Assembly (NCBI RefSeq): GCF_020966635.1
Contig: NZ_JAJKFQ010000001.1
Span: 434,001 to 498,000, forward strand
Reading direction: 5' to 3'
DNA length: 64,000 nucleotides
Origin: Stieleria sp. JC731
GTDB taxonomy: Bacteria; Planctomycetota; Planctomycetia; Pirellulales; Pirellulaceae
Made by a program: the position numbers and the translations under genes. The notes below the pieces were generated by a model. It made no database searches. It saw only the letters and a list, made by a program, of their open reading frames with translations, and had not been told where the DNA came from. The number at the start of each line of letters is the position of its first letter. The stretch's first letter is position 1. Below are positions 1 through 8,977 of the stretch, one piece after another.

Positions 1-1028
1 TCGAAGCAGGCAAGCTGGACATCGACCCGCAAGATTGCATGTTGCCCGAACTGGTAGCCGATATCCAATCTTTGATGCAGGTCCGGGCCGAAGAAAAGGG
101 TGTGGAATTCGATATCCGTTTCGACGGCAAAGTCCCACGGGTGATTAGTGCCGATCCCAAACGTTTGCGACAGGTGTTGATCAATTTGATCGGCAATGCG
201 ATCAAGTTTACCGAAGAAGGTCGAGTCGTCCTGAAAGTCAAATTCCTTCGTGACGAATTACCACGTGTGGAATTCGCCGTTGAAGACACTGGGATCGGAA
301 TGACCGAGGAGCAAATCGAACGTTTGTTCAAGCCATTCTCGCAGGGCGATTCATCGGTTCGGCGAAAATTTGGAGGCAGCGGTCTGGGCTTAGCCATTAG
401 CCACAGGTTGGTCGACATGATGCAAGGCGAAATGGACTTGCAGAGTGACTTTGGTGAAGGGTCGACGTTCTATGTTCGGTTGCCGTTGGAACCCGACGGC
501 CAGCTGGAATTGATTCGCCCCAGTCTGGTTGTCCGTCAAGCACCTGAGGAACCGGTCTCCAGAAAGATGCCTCGGCTTTCGGCAAAGGTATTGGTGGTCG
601 ATGATCGACGTGACATCCGACACATCAGCCAGCACTTTTTGGAAAAAGCTGGTGCCAATGTCGTAACGGCGGAAGACGGCGGTGAAGCCATCCGTGTCGT
701 TAGTGACATGTTAGGGCAAGGTGATATGTTTGACTTGATCGTCATGGACATGCAAATGCCCAATGTCGATGGACTCGAGGCGACCGCGCGTCTGCGTTCG
801 ATGGGCGTTGATTGGCCGATCATCGCATTGACCGCCGACGCGATGAAAGGCGACCGGCAACGTTGTCTTAATGCGGGTTGCGACGACTATTTGTCAAAAC
901 CTATCGACCACGCCAAGCTTGTCGCGATGGCGGTCAGGTACACTCAGGAACTGGATCGCGAAACGCTACGAATGCGACGGAAAGATCGTGCCGATCAGTT
1001 AAAAGATGAACTTGATGATCGCGTTTAG
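1..1028 (+). CDS. Hybrid sensor histidine kinase, 3' part (HATPase plus receiver)
   Basis: This is the C-terminal part of a gene that begins before the window; the frame is open from base 3, and codons before the first ATG at 39 read EAGKLDID, typical of the end of the dimerisation domain. The ATPase domain shows the N box (NLIGNAIKFTEEG), G1 (VEDTGIGM) and G2 (GGSGLGLAIS). After a linker comes a receiver domain (from KVLVVDD) with the acidic pair, the phospho-acceptor Asp in VMDMQMP, the Thr of ALTAD and the Lys of LSKPID. It is therefore a phosphorelay kinase that passes phosphate to its own receiver. No HPt domain follows, so the next relay partner must be elsewhere. The sensory part is not visible, so the stimulus is unknown. 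Confidence 0.93.
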   Translation, partial: EAGKLDIDPQDCMLPELVADIQSLMQVRAEEKGVEFDIRFDGKVPRVISADPKRLRQVLINLIGNAIKFTEEGRVVLKVKFLRDELPRVEFAVEDTGIGMTEEQIERLFKPFSQGDSSVRRKFGGSGLGLAISHRLVDMMQGEMDLQSDFGEGSTFYVRLPLEPDGQLELIRPSLVVRQAPEEPVSRKMPRLSAKVLVVDDRRDIRHISQHFLEKAGANVVTAEDGGEAIRVVSDMLGQGDMFDLIVMDMQMPNVDGLEATARLRSMGVDWPIIALTADAMKGDRQRCLNAGCDDYLSKPIDHAKLVAMAVRYTQELDRETLRMRRKDRADQLKDELDDRV

Positions 1029-1186
1029 CCGTCCCGTAGGGTAGGGCAGTGTTTGATTTGTCTGCCGCTAAGGTCATTTAGTGCCATGCCCGGTAACCTT
1101 GTAGTGCGTGAAAGTTGACATGCGTCTGGCGCCTTGTCAGGCTGGTGCGGTACCCCACTGATCGCATCCGCAGGGCGACCCCGCAA

Positions 1187-2257
1187 ATGTCTGGATCGAG
1201 TTCGATTCAAAAAATGCGTCTGGGCATGCTTGTCCTCATCGGCACGTGTGTCATGGCTGTCATTGGCTACACGCTTGCCGGTTGGACCGTACTCGATTCT
1301 GTGTACATGGTCGCGATCACCGTGTTCGGCGTTGGCTATGGTGAAGTGCGTCCGATCGATGATCCGGGACTAAAGCTATTCACGTTGCTGGTAGTCGTGA
1401 CCGGTTGCAGTTCCGGGATTTATGTTCTTGGCGGCTTCGTTCAGATGATCGCCGAAGGGGAGATTCAACGTGCCTTGGGAGCCCGCCGAATGAGCCGTGG
1501 AATTGAACAGACCAGCAACCATGCGATCATTTGTGGCTACGGACGTGTCGGCCAGACTTTGGTTGCCGAACTTCGGCCTTCAGGCATCCCGATGGTTGTT
1601 GTCGATCGTGATCCCGATCGCTTGTTGGATGCCGAACGGAACGGAGTCTATGTGATTGTCGGCGATGCCTCCGATGAGACCGTTTTAAAGCGTGCCGGTA
1701 TCGAACGGGCAAGTGTGCTTGCCACGGTACTCAATGGTGATGCTCACAACGTTTTTGTCACGCTGACCGCACGTGAATTGAACGATTCGATTCAGATCAT
1801 CGCCCGCGGGGAATCAGAAGCAACCGAGCGAAAACTTCTGCGCAGCGGTGCCGACCGAGTTGTCTTGCCGACGATGATTGGTGCAACAAAAATCGCCAAT
1901 CTGATTTCCTGCCCAAGTGTGGAATCGCTTGTCGGGGATGCGAAAGCCTTCGCCCGAATGAACCAAGACCTTGATGTGTTTGGTCTGGGAATGTTGGAAA
2001 TACCGATCAAAGAAAATTCGGCATTGGCAGGTGCCAGCATTAAAGAAATTGAATTGACCGGCGATGGCGGCAATGTCGTTGTAGCGCTCTGTCGCATTAA
2101 CGGTGACGTCTTGCGAAACCCCAAACACACCGACCAAGTCCACGCGGGCGACCGACTGATCGTGCTCTCGCACAAAGAGGACCTCCCCGCTGTGACTCGC
2201 AAGGCGTCACAGCAGGGCGGAACGATGGTTTACCGCGGTACGAAATACTCATCGTGA
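1187..2257 (+). CDS. Two-TM potassium channel with RCK (TrkA-N/TrkA-C) domain, variant filter
   Basis: The protein has two membrane helices (about residues 10-30 and 58-85) flanking a pore loop, then a Rossmann RCK domain (ICGYGRVGQTL, binding a nucleotide) and a TrkA-C domain ending near residue 340. This is the layout of prokaryotic ligand-gated K+ channels of the inner membrane. The filter reads FGVGYGE instead of the usual TTVGYGD, so the two threonines of the signature are Phe and Gly. A paralogue with a normal filter lies at 48401-49450. The open frame reaches back to a TTG at 1115; I chose the ATG at 1187 because the extra stretch is basic and unlike a membrane-protein start, but this is uncertain. 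It converges on the DUF1559 gene. Confidence 0.9.
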   Translation: MSGSSSIQKMRLGMLVLIGTCVMAVIGYTLAGWTVLDSVYMVAITVFGVGYGEVRPIDDPGLKLFTLLVVVTGCSSGIYVLGGFVQMIAEGEIQRALGARRMSRGIEQTSNHAIICGYGRVGQTLVAELRPSGIPMVVVDRDPDRLLDAERNGVYVIVGDASDETVLKRAGIERASVLATVLNGDAHNVFVTLTARELNDSIQIIARGESEATERKLLRSGADRVVLPTMIGATKIANLISCPSVESLVGDAKAFARMNQDLDVFGLGMLEIPIKENSALAGASIKEIELTGDGGNVVVALCRINGDVLRNPKHTDQVHAGDRLIVLSHKEDLPAVTRKASQQGGTMVYRGTKYSS

Positions 2258-2285
2258 TTATTGCGAAGGCCCAGCGATTGGATCG

Positions 2286-3530
2286 CTATTGACCGATCGC
2301 TTCATCAATGATTTCTCGATTCGCACGTGTGCCTAAAGCTCCCCAGAGACCGTAGGGGCTGGGCATACCGGGTGAACGTTCGGCAGTCCCGTTCCAAATC
2401 ACCATCCCGGCTGCCGGGTTGCCCGCTTCGATCGAGTCAGTGATGAAAATGACTGCCCCATCACCCAGCAGGATATGGGCTCCGCCTTGGTGACGGCTGC
2501 TGGCACTGTAAATGCCAGGACGCCAAGTACCTGGTCCGCTACTGCACACGGGGCTATTGGGCGGCAGCACCGTGGTCATTCCGGTGTGGACGCAGTATCC
2601 GCTGGACCATTTGAAACCACGTTGATTCTGGTTTCCACCTGTGAAAGTCGCATTGTTTGGATCCCAAAACCGTGGGCGTTCGGGATCAACGTCTTCGGTG
2701 CAGAGTGATGGGTTGCCCATCAATCGAGCCAGGTTGCCTTCGTCTACCGACTGGGTCGTGACGTGGCGGTCACCCAAATTGGTATTCATTTCGCCGGCCA
2801 TGATCGTATTGGATAAACCATCAAGGACATCGCGGAATCGCGTGTAGATGCGAGGGAAAAACATTCCGCGACAAGTGGACTTGGCACGTGTGTGTGCCGT
2901 GTTGTTGAACGAGCCATCTTGGTTTCTTCCGCCCGTATTCTGAAACTGCAATGCGTCACCAAGGCAGACGCCATAGTTGACGCGTGACTGCGCGGGCAAA
3001 CCCTGCCCAGGATCACTGGGGCAACGCAGCATCGGGACTTCGGTCAACCAAGGGTCGTATTGAAATTGAGCATGTTGTGCTAACGAGATATCCGCATTCG
3101 GCCCCATCTCGCTGAACTCGTATTGGTTTGCCGCTGATGCAGGTTCGCGAACGCGGAATGGGTTGCTGATTTGATCCCAGAGACCCTGCTGTTCAAAGAA
3201 CGGACACAGTTGAACTTGGGCACTTAGGTTGTGAAGGTTATTGCCGCCATAAGAACCGCCGATCGGGCGAGCTTCTCTTGATTGTGGGGCGTTGTTGCCG
3301 TGAACCCTGGCTGTGCCACCACGATTGGCGGGCAACATCTTGTAGTTTGAGTGGTAGTTGTGAATCGCCAAGCCGATTTGTTTGAAATTATTGCTGCAAC
3401 TCATTCGCCTCGCTGCTTCGCGAGCGGCTTGAACTGCTGGCAGCAATAGGCCGACGAGGATACCAATAATTGCGATGACGACCAAAAGCTCCACAAGCGT
3501 GAAGCCGCGTCGAGAAAGGTTCTTGCGCAT
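2286..3530 (-). CDS. DUF1559 prepilin-like protein
   Basis: This is a planctomycete DUF1559 protein. The N-terminus [23 protein letters not shown] is a type IV prepilin leader followed by the hydrophobic helix, so it should be cut after the Gly by a prepilin peptidase and anchored or assembled. The C-terminal signature [19 protein letters not shown] is the H-X9-DG motif that defines the family's second domain. Length (414 residues) is normal. A GTG three codons upstream keeps the frame open, but a GGAGG lies 8 nt before the ATG at 3530, so I take that ATG. The family is expanded in planctomycetes and has no firmly known function. A small lipoprotein gene lies just upstream on the same strand, a common pairing. 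Confidence 0.93.
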   Translation of the reverse strand: MRKNLSRRGFTLVELLVVIAIIGILVGLLLPAVQAAREAARRMSCSNNFKQIGLAIHNYHSNYKMLPANRGGTARVHGNNAPQSREARPIGGSYGGNNLHNLSAQVQLCPFFEQQGLWDQISNPFRVREPASAANQYEFSEMGPNADISLAQHAQFQYDPWLTEVPMLRCPSDPGQGLPAQSRVNYGVCLGDALQFQNTGGRNQDGSFNNTAHTRAKSTCRGMFFPRIYTRFRDVLDGLSNTIMAGEMNTNLGDRHVTTQSVDEGNLARLMGNPSLCTEDVDPERPRFWDPNNATFTGGNQNQRGFKWSSGYCVHTGMTTVLPPNSPVCSSGPGTWRPGIYSASSRHQGGAHILLGDGAVIFITDSIEAGNPAAGMVIWNGTAERSPGMPSPYGLWGALGTRANREIIDEAIGQ

Positions 3531-3603
3531 CGAGAACACCTCCGAACGAGAAAAAAATAATTCTTCCGTGACGGACAGATTGATATGAATCGATCAGGAT
3601 GGC

Positions 3604-3798
3604 TCATTCATCTCCGGCAGCAAACTCATCCTCTTCACTGCCAAAGTCATTTGCGTCGTCGTTGCGTTCTTCAGGGTTCTCGTTCAGATATTGTTCGATT
3701 GCACCAAGTTCGGGGCCTTGTGCTTCTTTGGTTTCTTCACAGCCGGTGGTCACAGCTACGGCCATGCAGCCAAGCAAAATTAAAGTTTGACGCTTCAT
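3604..3798 (-). CDS. Small secreted lipoprotein
   Basis: This 64-residue protein has a basic start (MKRQ), a hydrophobic stretch and a lipobox ending VTTGC, so lipidation of Cys20 is expected. The mature part is short and very acidic (EEDEFAAGDE at the end), rich in Asp, Glu and Asn. The open frame continues upstream to 3963, but those 55 residues have no signal-like character, so the start at 3798 directly before the signal peptide is preferred. It lies 73 bp upstream of the DUF1559 gene on the same strand and may share its transcript. Small acidic lipoproteins of this kind often accompany DUF1559 genes in planctomycetes. No function can be assigned. Confidence 0.75.
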   Translation of the reverse strand: MKRQTLILLGCMAVAVTTGCEETKEAQGPELGAIEQYLNENPEERNDDANDFGSEEDEFAAGDE

Positions 3799-4128
3799 GA
3801 GTCCGGTCGGTATGAGATGGGAATGTAGACGGACCGCTGCGATATCCTGACAAATCGTTCGGCAGTAACAGTTCAGGAAGCATTGTTGAACCGGTGGACC
3901 GCTATGACTGGGGATATCATTTCGGTGTCGTTCCATCCTCAGGGACGGCGCGAGCAGACACAAGCAATTTTTGGGATGTACTTAAATTTCCCAAGGATTT
4001 GTTGCTCGTATGTCAACGTCCTGCACGCATGTGGCGATCATCTGTCAAGCAGATTGCCGTTAAACTCATCGCAAATCTTCTCAACGCAATTCGCTTTCTA
4101 AGTTGAAGCAGATACACAAGTCAGGCAT
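3799..4128. other. Intergenic region, no gene seen
   Basis: This spacer separates two minus-strand genes. Short frames occur on both strands, but none has a recognisable domain, signal peptide or ribosome-binding site. It should contain the promoter of the small lipoprotein gene and the 3' end of the Tat-protein transcript. No clear terminator hairpin was seen. Confidence 0.5.
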
Positions 4129-5091
4129 CTAAAAAAGTTGCCATGCTTTGTCATCAAATGATTTTTCCAACTCGGGATCGTTCGCTCGAGCAATCAGGTC
4201 GTAATAAGCGTAGGGGTATTTGAAAACGTGGCCGATACCGAGCGTTTTATTTCCTCGTCTCTGCCAGTATTCACGATCTTCAGGACGTAGCTTGCTGAAC
4301 TGGTGATCCTTGATCTTGCGATCGCCTTCTTGTGGTCCTTGTCGGGTGACGGTTACATATTTGCAGAATGCGACTCGGCAATTTTCTGCCCACTCGACGT
4401 CTCCCATTGCGGCCATCTCGATCAGCGATTGGCCAAAGGTCAGCATGTGCCCGGCAAAGCCTTGGCCAAAACCGACGAAGCGATCAATCGCATCACTCGC
4501 TTCCTTTAATACAAAGCTGGCAGCGGCTGCTTGATCTGAAAATGCGGGAGGATCGATTTCCGGATCAGGGTCGATGTCACGCCAAGGTTTGATCGAACGC
4601 AGAAGTTGGCAAACGCCATCGACCCGTTCCTTTGTTGCCAGTTGCGGCATCATGCGAAACGCTTTGATGGCGTGCATTGCAAAGATCGCATCATGTCCGA
4701 CTTCACGCAACGTTCCACTTCCTTCGGATAATGCTTTGCCGACTTGGTCGCAGGCATCTTCGATACGGTCACCTTCTGGGAATGCATTGCATAGTTTTGA
4801 ATTTGCCCAGTTGAGTTCGAATAGTTCGTTGATTCGGTTCGCCGTCGCATCGTCGAATTGATTGTCAACGCACATCAAGTGGGCCGAGATCATCGCCGCT
4901 CCACGATGGCCGTCGGCAAAGTAATTCATCTGTGGCGATCGGGCGAGCGCGTTAAGACCGAGTTCGACAAGCCGCATTTGCCGTATTTCAGAAGTCTCGG
5001 CACGAAGTATGTTCGGTTGATTGATCGCGGTTCCGGCGATGAACGAACCGCTGACTGTGGCGAACTTTCTTCGCGTGAGATTTAGCTTCAT
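4129..5091 (-). CDS. Tat-exported protein of unknown function
   Basis: This 320-residue protein starts with MKLNLTRRKFATVSG, a twin-arginine type signal followed by a weakly hydrophobic stretch ending near RAETS, so export in folded form is likely. The mature part is mainly helical and rich in Ala, Asp and Met, with several His residues (FADGHRGAAMISAH, GHDAIFAMHAIKAF, GFAGHML). I do not recognise the family. The repeated helical pattern resembles planctomycete proteins annotated only as hypothetical. The frame extends 18 codons upstream, but the Tat signal places the start at 5091. No neighbour suggests a pathway. The Tat export call is better supported than any catalytic role. Confidence 0.8.
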   Translation of the reverse strand: MKLNLTRRKFATVSGSFIAGTAINQPNILRAETSEIRQMRLVELGLNALARSPQMNYFADGHRGAAMISAHLMCVDNQFDDATANRINELFELNWANSKLCNAFPEGDRIEDACDQVGKALSEGSGTLREVGHDAIFAMHAIKAFRMMPQLATKERVDGVCQLLRSIKPWRDIDPDPEIDPPAFSDQAAAASFVLKEASDAIDRFVGFGQGFAGHMLTFGQSLIEMAAMGDVEWAENCRVAFCKYVTVTRQGPQEGDRKIKDHQFSKLRPEDREYWQRRGNKTLGIGHVFKYPYAYYDLIARANDPELEKSFDDKAWQLF

Positions 5092-5496
5092 CGGAGGACT
5101 TACCGGTCGATGAGGATAGCAGGAAGGCAGCGTCGAAAGGTTCAACGCTGGAATTCAGATTGGGCATTCAAATTGATGCATTCGAATTGGGAACGTCACT
5201 TTCGATTCTATCTGGATCGGCCGGTTCGGTGTCTGAAAGTCTGGACTGTCCTTGTTCAGGTTGGTCGAAAACGCAACATTCATTTGAAAGGATTCGCCTA
5301 GCCCTCCCCGCGATCCTTCAATGCCGACGCAGATTCGTCATGCTGCTCAGCGGCTCGATTGATATCGTTTCTTGGACTCGTGGTCTCAGCTAAACGAGCA
5401 CTTGGCACGGTCATTGCAATCACTTTCTCGTGAAGTTCTGAGCGGTGAGTTTCGATCCCGCTCGACTGCATTCCACCCAAGCAATAGGCTAATACG
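5092..5496. other. Intergenic region, possible antisense frame
   Basis: This stretch lies between the divergent Tat-protein gene and a small plus-strand gene. A minus-strand frame (5298-5582, 94 codons) with a hydrophobic segment runs through it and overlaps the start of the plus-strand gene. Its hydrophobic part is exactly antisense to Thr/Asn/Asp codons, so it is probably a shadow. No ribosome-binding site was seen for it. Confidence 0.4.
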
Positions 5497-5868
5497 ATGA
5501 ATACCAGTACTGATACAACGAATACGAATCCCGAAATTGAAGCACAATTGGACTCGCTGGCTTCGCATTGTTGCGAAGTCATGCGAGGAGAGGCTTCGCT
5601 ATCGGACGATCGATGTGATCAATTGATGCGATCTTTGATTATGTCGGGATACCAAAGTAAAAGCGGCCGCTCGATTCAGGCAGACTTAGACGCCAAGGTG
5701 AAAGACCAGTGCGGTGAGCACGCGATGCACCGCGGCGGCGAGCTTTCTTCCATCACGGCAAAGCTGGAAAGCAAGTTCGCCGAGATGACGCGTTGGGAAT
5801 CAAAAAATCCCAGTGACGACCAGCAGCAAGCAAAACCCGCGAATGTTAGTTCCGCGACTGATGCGTAA
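5497..5868 (+). CDS. Hypothetical protein, 123 aa
   Basis: I do not recognise this family. The product is soluble, with no signal peptide or membrane helix. The first 12 residues are rich in Thr and Asn; the middle is mixed and helical, with Cys pairs (SHCCEVM) and a region with basic and acidic residues (QADLDAKVKDQCGEH). The C-terminal 20 residues are polar and probably disordered. There is no convincing Shine-Dalgarno sequence before the ATG. The last 50 bases are similar to a stretch at 6064-6116 beyond the end of the next gene. Amino-acid composition favours a real gene over the antisense frame, but evidence is modest. Confidence 0.5.
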   Translation: MNTSTDTTNTNPEIEAQLDSLASHCCEVMRGEASLSDDRCDQLMRSLIMSGYQSKSGRSIQADLDAKVKDQCGEHAMHRGGELSSITAKLESKFAEMTRWESKNPSDDQQQAKPANVSSATDA

Positions 5869-5888
5869 CCTTTGTGTTTCCGCGTCCC

Positions 5889-6003
5889 AGTGCTTCGTTC
5901 GATATGAAAGTACGGGTTCGGTTTATCAGCCGACGGGCGTTAGCCCCGGTTATCGCACTGGAACCGTGGCTAACGCCATGCGGCTAATCATAAAATCGCG
6001 TTG
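5889..6003 (+). repeat. Dispersed stem-loop repeat, copy A
   Basis: About 115 bp that recur in opposite orientation at 37420-37534 with roughly 12 differences (counted by eye). The centre is a long imperfect palindrome: GGCGTTAGCCCCGGTT (5936-5951) pairs with AACCGTGGCTAACGCC (5962-5977) with one mismatch and a 10-nt loop. The other copy has 16-bp terminal inverted repeats; here the left one is only partly kept and the right one is missing, so this copy looks truncated. It sits in the spacer between two convergent genes. Confidence 0.85.
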
Positions 6004-6117
6004 TTGAGGCAGGAAAAAATTGAAACGCAGAGACACCGAGTTCACAGAGTCGTGTTGGATCTTAGTGACGATCAGCAGCAAGCGAAGCTTGTAAATGTTG
6101 GCTTCACGACCGACGAA

Positions 6118-7497
6118 CTAGCGATTGCGACGATGGAAGTAATCTGAAATCCATGTCATTGCGACCGCAGGCCAGAAGAAAAAATCGTGCAAGCGATTTT
6201 GTGCTTGGAAGTAAGCTGTAATTTCTAGAACCCTCTGTTCAACTTTGGCTTTCTCACCGGCGTCGTCAGGTTCAGCTAACGAGATCTGCACGACATAGTC
6301 AACCACGTCTCGGATCGTCGTCAGGCCATCGATACCCGTGTTGATATAGAACCGGTACCAGTAGATCCCCGCGATCACAAAGATGGCGACGACTGCTGCA
6401 GCCGCCTGTTTGCGTTTTGCATCCCGCGACGTGTTCAGGCAGACCGCAACTGGCAGCAACAGAACGGCATAGTAAATCAAATCGTTCAGCCGAAGTCTTG
6501 TCAGTAGCGGCCCCGATATCAAAATCGCAACCGCCGTCGCGGCGATCACCAAGTAGTTTGTATCTGCCTTTTGAGCATCGGTAAGCACCATCCGGCCATA
6601 GCGGCTGAAGCGAAGCAGGAGATCAAACAGAGGGCTGGCCAGCCAAAGGCTTCCGACAAAGCACATGTAGGCGAGTGCGAGCCACAGACCGATCGTTTGC
6701 AGCAGGCCGCCTTCAGGCATTCGGACCATGATTTGAAGGACGACGATGATACCGATGAACGCGATCATCTGAACTTTCGGCGGAAATCTCGACACCCACA
6801 AGATGTAGCGAAGGAACTGCCTGTAAATAAAGTTCTTGGCCTTGAGCGATTCAACAATTCCGCTGCGTGCCCATTCGTTGTTGGGGTCTAAGCGTAACGC
6901 TTCTTTGAAATGCTCGGCTGCCTCATCTGCTTTGCCAGCATGTAGCTTGGTCCAACCACTGTTGGCATGTGTGGTCGAGTTTTCGGGATTCTTGGCGAGT
7001 ACAGAGTCGATCGCGATACCGGCTTCGTCGCGTCGCCCTAATTTTGTAAGCGCGATCGCTCGAGTGTTATTGCAGTTCTGATGATCCGGGTCGAACTGCA
7101 GCCCCATCTCTGCCGCATCGACAGCGTCTTGCCAACGGTATTGTTGGAGCGCGATGTGGGCTGATAGTCCGTGATAGTTCGGGTCGGTGGGGTCCAGGCG
7201 GATTGCCGAATCGATGGCTTTCGCGGCTTCAGCAAACTTGTCTCGGTGGTACAGAACCGATGCGAGCGCGTAATAGGAATTTGGATTGTCAGGTGCGAGC
7301 GCGATGCTGCGTTCAGCCAGTTCGTTTGCTTCGCGATAGGATTCTTGGCTGCACTTGACCAGCGAAAGCATGATGTAGGCATCACCACGATTGGGTTCCA
7401 GCCCGATTGCTTTCCGAAGCGTTTCGTCGGCCAAGTCGTATCGATTTTGCGTCAGCAATAATTGCGCACGATTGATCAGGGAGTCGTACTGTTCCAT
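6118..7497 (-). CDS. TPR protein with C-terminal membrane domain
   Basis: The first 230 residues are about six tetratricopeptide repeats (for example NPNSYYALASVLYHRDKFAEA and the final repeat ending ALRLDPNNEWARSG), a protein-protein interaction scaffold. The rest has about five or six hydrophobic helices (IAFIGIIVVLQIMV, IGLWLALAYMCFVGSLWL, YLVIAATAVAILISG and others), then a short charged tail. The predicted place is the inner membrane with the TPR in the cytoplasm. Its start is 10 bp after the stop of the AAA+ ATPase gene, which itself has N-terminal TPR-like repeats, so the two are almost surely co-transcribed and may form one complex. I know no named family with this layout. Confidence 0.85.
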   Translation of the reverse strand: MEQYDSLINRAQLLLTQNRYDLADETLRKAIGLEPNRGDAYIMLSLVKCSQESYREANELAERSIALAPDNPNSYYALASVLYHRDKFAEAAKAIDSAIRLDPTDPNYHGLSAHIALQQYRWQDAVDAAEMGLQFDPDHQNCNNTRAIALTKLGRRDEAGIAIDSVLAKNPENSTTHANSGWTKLHAGKADEAAEHFKEALRLDPNNEWARSGIVESLKAKNFIYRQFLRYILWVSRFPPKVQMIAFIGIIVVLQIMVRMPEGGLLQTIGLWLALAYMCFVGSLWLASPLFDLLLRFSRYGRMVLTDAQKADTNYLVIAATAVAILISGPLLTRLRLNDLIYYAVLLLPVAVCLNTSRDAKRKQAAAAVVAIFVIAGIYWYRFYINTGIDGLTTIRDVVDYVVQISLAEPDDAGEKAKVEQRVLEITAYFQAQNRLHDFFFWPAVAMTWISDYFHRRNR

Positions 7498-7507
7498 TGC
7501 TATGTCC

Positions 7508-8869
7508 CTATCGCAGCTTCAGGTAATCCAAAATGTCGTCGTACGCACCGCCTTGGTTGGAGAATAAGGCATAGTTTTTGGCGGTGGAGAACCATTCGGC
7601 TGTCGATGGCTTCACTTTAGACATCGCTTGCTGTAGATCCTTGGTTGTTAGTGGTTGGGGGATACCTGCTTTCATGGCTTCGGTCAATTTGGCCTCGATC
7701 GCCACGTCGATGACGGCTTTCAGATCGGCGCCGCTGAAGCCTTCTGCTTTCTTCGCCAACGAATCATAGGAGACTTTATCAATAGGCTTGCCGCTTAGCA
7801 TGATCTCGATGATCGCCGAGCGCGCGGTCCGATCCGGAGGCGGCACGAATAGCACTCGGTCGAATCGTCCCGGGCGCCGGAACGCGGAATCTAAATGCCA
7901 AGGCGCGTTTGTCGCAGCCAGAATTAAAACGCCCTCGTTGGATGAGTTCACCCCATCAAGCTCGGACAGAAACTGATTGATCAAGTGTCGGCTGCCACTG
8001 GTTTTCATGTCCGTTCGTGAAGCACCTAACGCATCGACTTCATCGAAGAAAAGTACGCAAGGGGCGTTCCTGCGGGCTTGGTCGAACAACGCATGAAGTT
8101 GCTTTTCACTGTTGCCGATCCACATGTCCAAGATTTGATGGATGCCGACAGATAGAAATTTAGCGTTGACCTGTCCGGCAGTTGCTCGGGCGAGATGCGT
8201 TTTGCCACATCCGGGCGGGCCGTACATCAGGATTCCGCCACCGATCGATTTTCCGTAAGCCTTGTAGATCTCCGGATGCGTTAGCGGATGAATGATCTTC
8301 ATCCGTATTTCTTCTTTGATCGATTCCATACCGCCAACGTTATCAAACGAAACGTCTGGCCGTTCAAGTTCGAAACTTGATTGTGTCGAGGCCTGCTGGT
8401 CACCGGCGGGTTCTGCCTGCCGCCAAGGTTTTGATGCGGGATCAGGGGAGCCCCAGTCTGGCGAAGGGAAAACGCCGAGTTCTTCGCTCAGCGCTTCGTC
8501 GGCAAGCTCGGGATCCTCGTCGATCGCTGTTCGATAGGCATTCGCTGCCTGTCGACTATCACCACTGCGAGCTAATAGTTTCGCTTGCAGTAGCATCGAT
8601 TCGGCATATTGCTTTTCCTTCTTGCCGATCGTTTCGAGCAGCACGATCGCCTCATTGTCTTTCTTTTGCAGATAGAAGACGTTTGCGAGGGCGAGCTTCA
8701 GGTCGTTGTCGTTCGGCTGCTTGGCCATCCCTGTCCGTAGGATCGTTTCGGCGTCATCGTACTGACGCAACCCGGCAAGGATTTCAGATAGATGCAATCG
8801 CAGTGGCACGTTCTCCGGCGAAACTTCCAAAGCTAATCGTAAGCTCTCGATCGTCTTTTGGTCACTCAT
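7508..8869 (-). CDS. AAA+ ATPase with N-terminal TPR repeats
   Basis: About 130 N-terminal residues form TPR-like helices (DAETILRTGMAKQPNDNDL, AANAYRTAIDEDPELADEA). A linker rich in Pro, Ser and Asp follows, then one AAA+ module of the FtsH/Cdc48/katanin type. Visible motifs are Walker A GPPGCGKT, Walker B VLFFDEVDAL, the second region of homology with RRPGRFDRV carrying the Arg finger, and sensor 2 GFSGADLKAVI. There is no protease domain or membrane helix. A GTG two codons upstream is possible; the ATG at 8869 is preferred. It probably remodels proteins using ATP, with the membrane TPR protein encoded 10 bp downstream as likely partner. The substrate is unknown. Confidence 0.92.
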   Translation of the reverse strand: MSDQKTIESLRLALEVSPENVPLRLHLSEILAGLRQYDDAETILRTGMAKQPNDNDLKLALANVFYLQKKDNEAIVLLETIGKKEKQYAESMLLQAKLLARSGDSRQAANAYRTAIDEDPELADEALSEELGVFPSPDWGSPDPASKPWRQAEPAGDQQASTQSSFELERPDVSFDNVGGMESIKEEIRMKIIHPLTHPEIYKAYGKSIGGGILMYGPPGCGKTHLARATAGQVNAKFLSVGIHQILDMWIGNSEKQLHALFDQARRNAPCVLFFDEVDALGASRTDMKTSGSRHLINQFLSELDGVNSSNEGVLILAATNAPWHLDSAFRRPGRFDRVLFVPPPDRTARSAIIEIMLSGKPIDKVSYDSLAKKAEGFSGADLKAVIDVAIEAKLTEAMKAGIPQPLTTKDLQQAMSKVKPSTAEWFSTAKNYALFSNQGGAYDDILDYLKLR

Positions 8870-8977
8870 CTTCACTTGCTCTCAGGGAAAGGATCGCAAG
8901 AGTATACAGGCAATCTATCGATCGCTTCCATGAGGTAACCAATGCCGATATCCCGTTTCAGCGAGCGACACAATGGC

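Noticed and set aside
1115..1186. TTG-start extension of the first K+ channel gene
   Set aside because: The extra 24 residues are basic and unlike the start of a membrane protein; the ATG at 1187 is simpler. N-terminal data would settle it.
3883..4106. Two plus-strand frames of about 70 codons
   Set aside because: They overlap each other, have no ribosome-binding site and no recognisable pattern.
5298..5582. Minus-strand 94-codon frame with a hydrophobic segment
   Set aside because: Its hydrophobic part is antisense to Thr/Asn/Asp codons of the plus-strand gene, and no ribosome-binding site precedes it. The plus-strand gene is the more natural protein.
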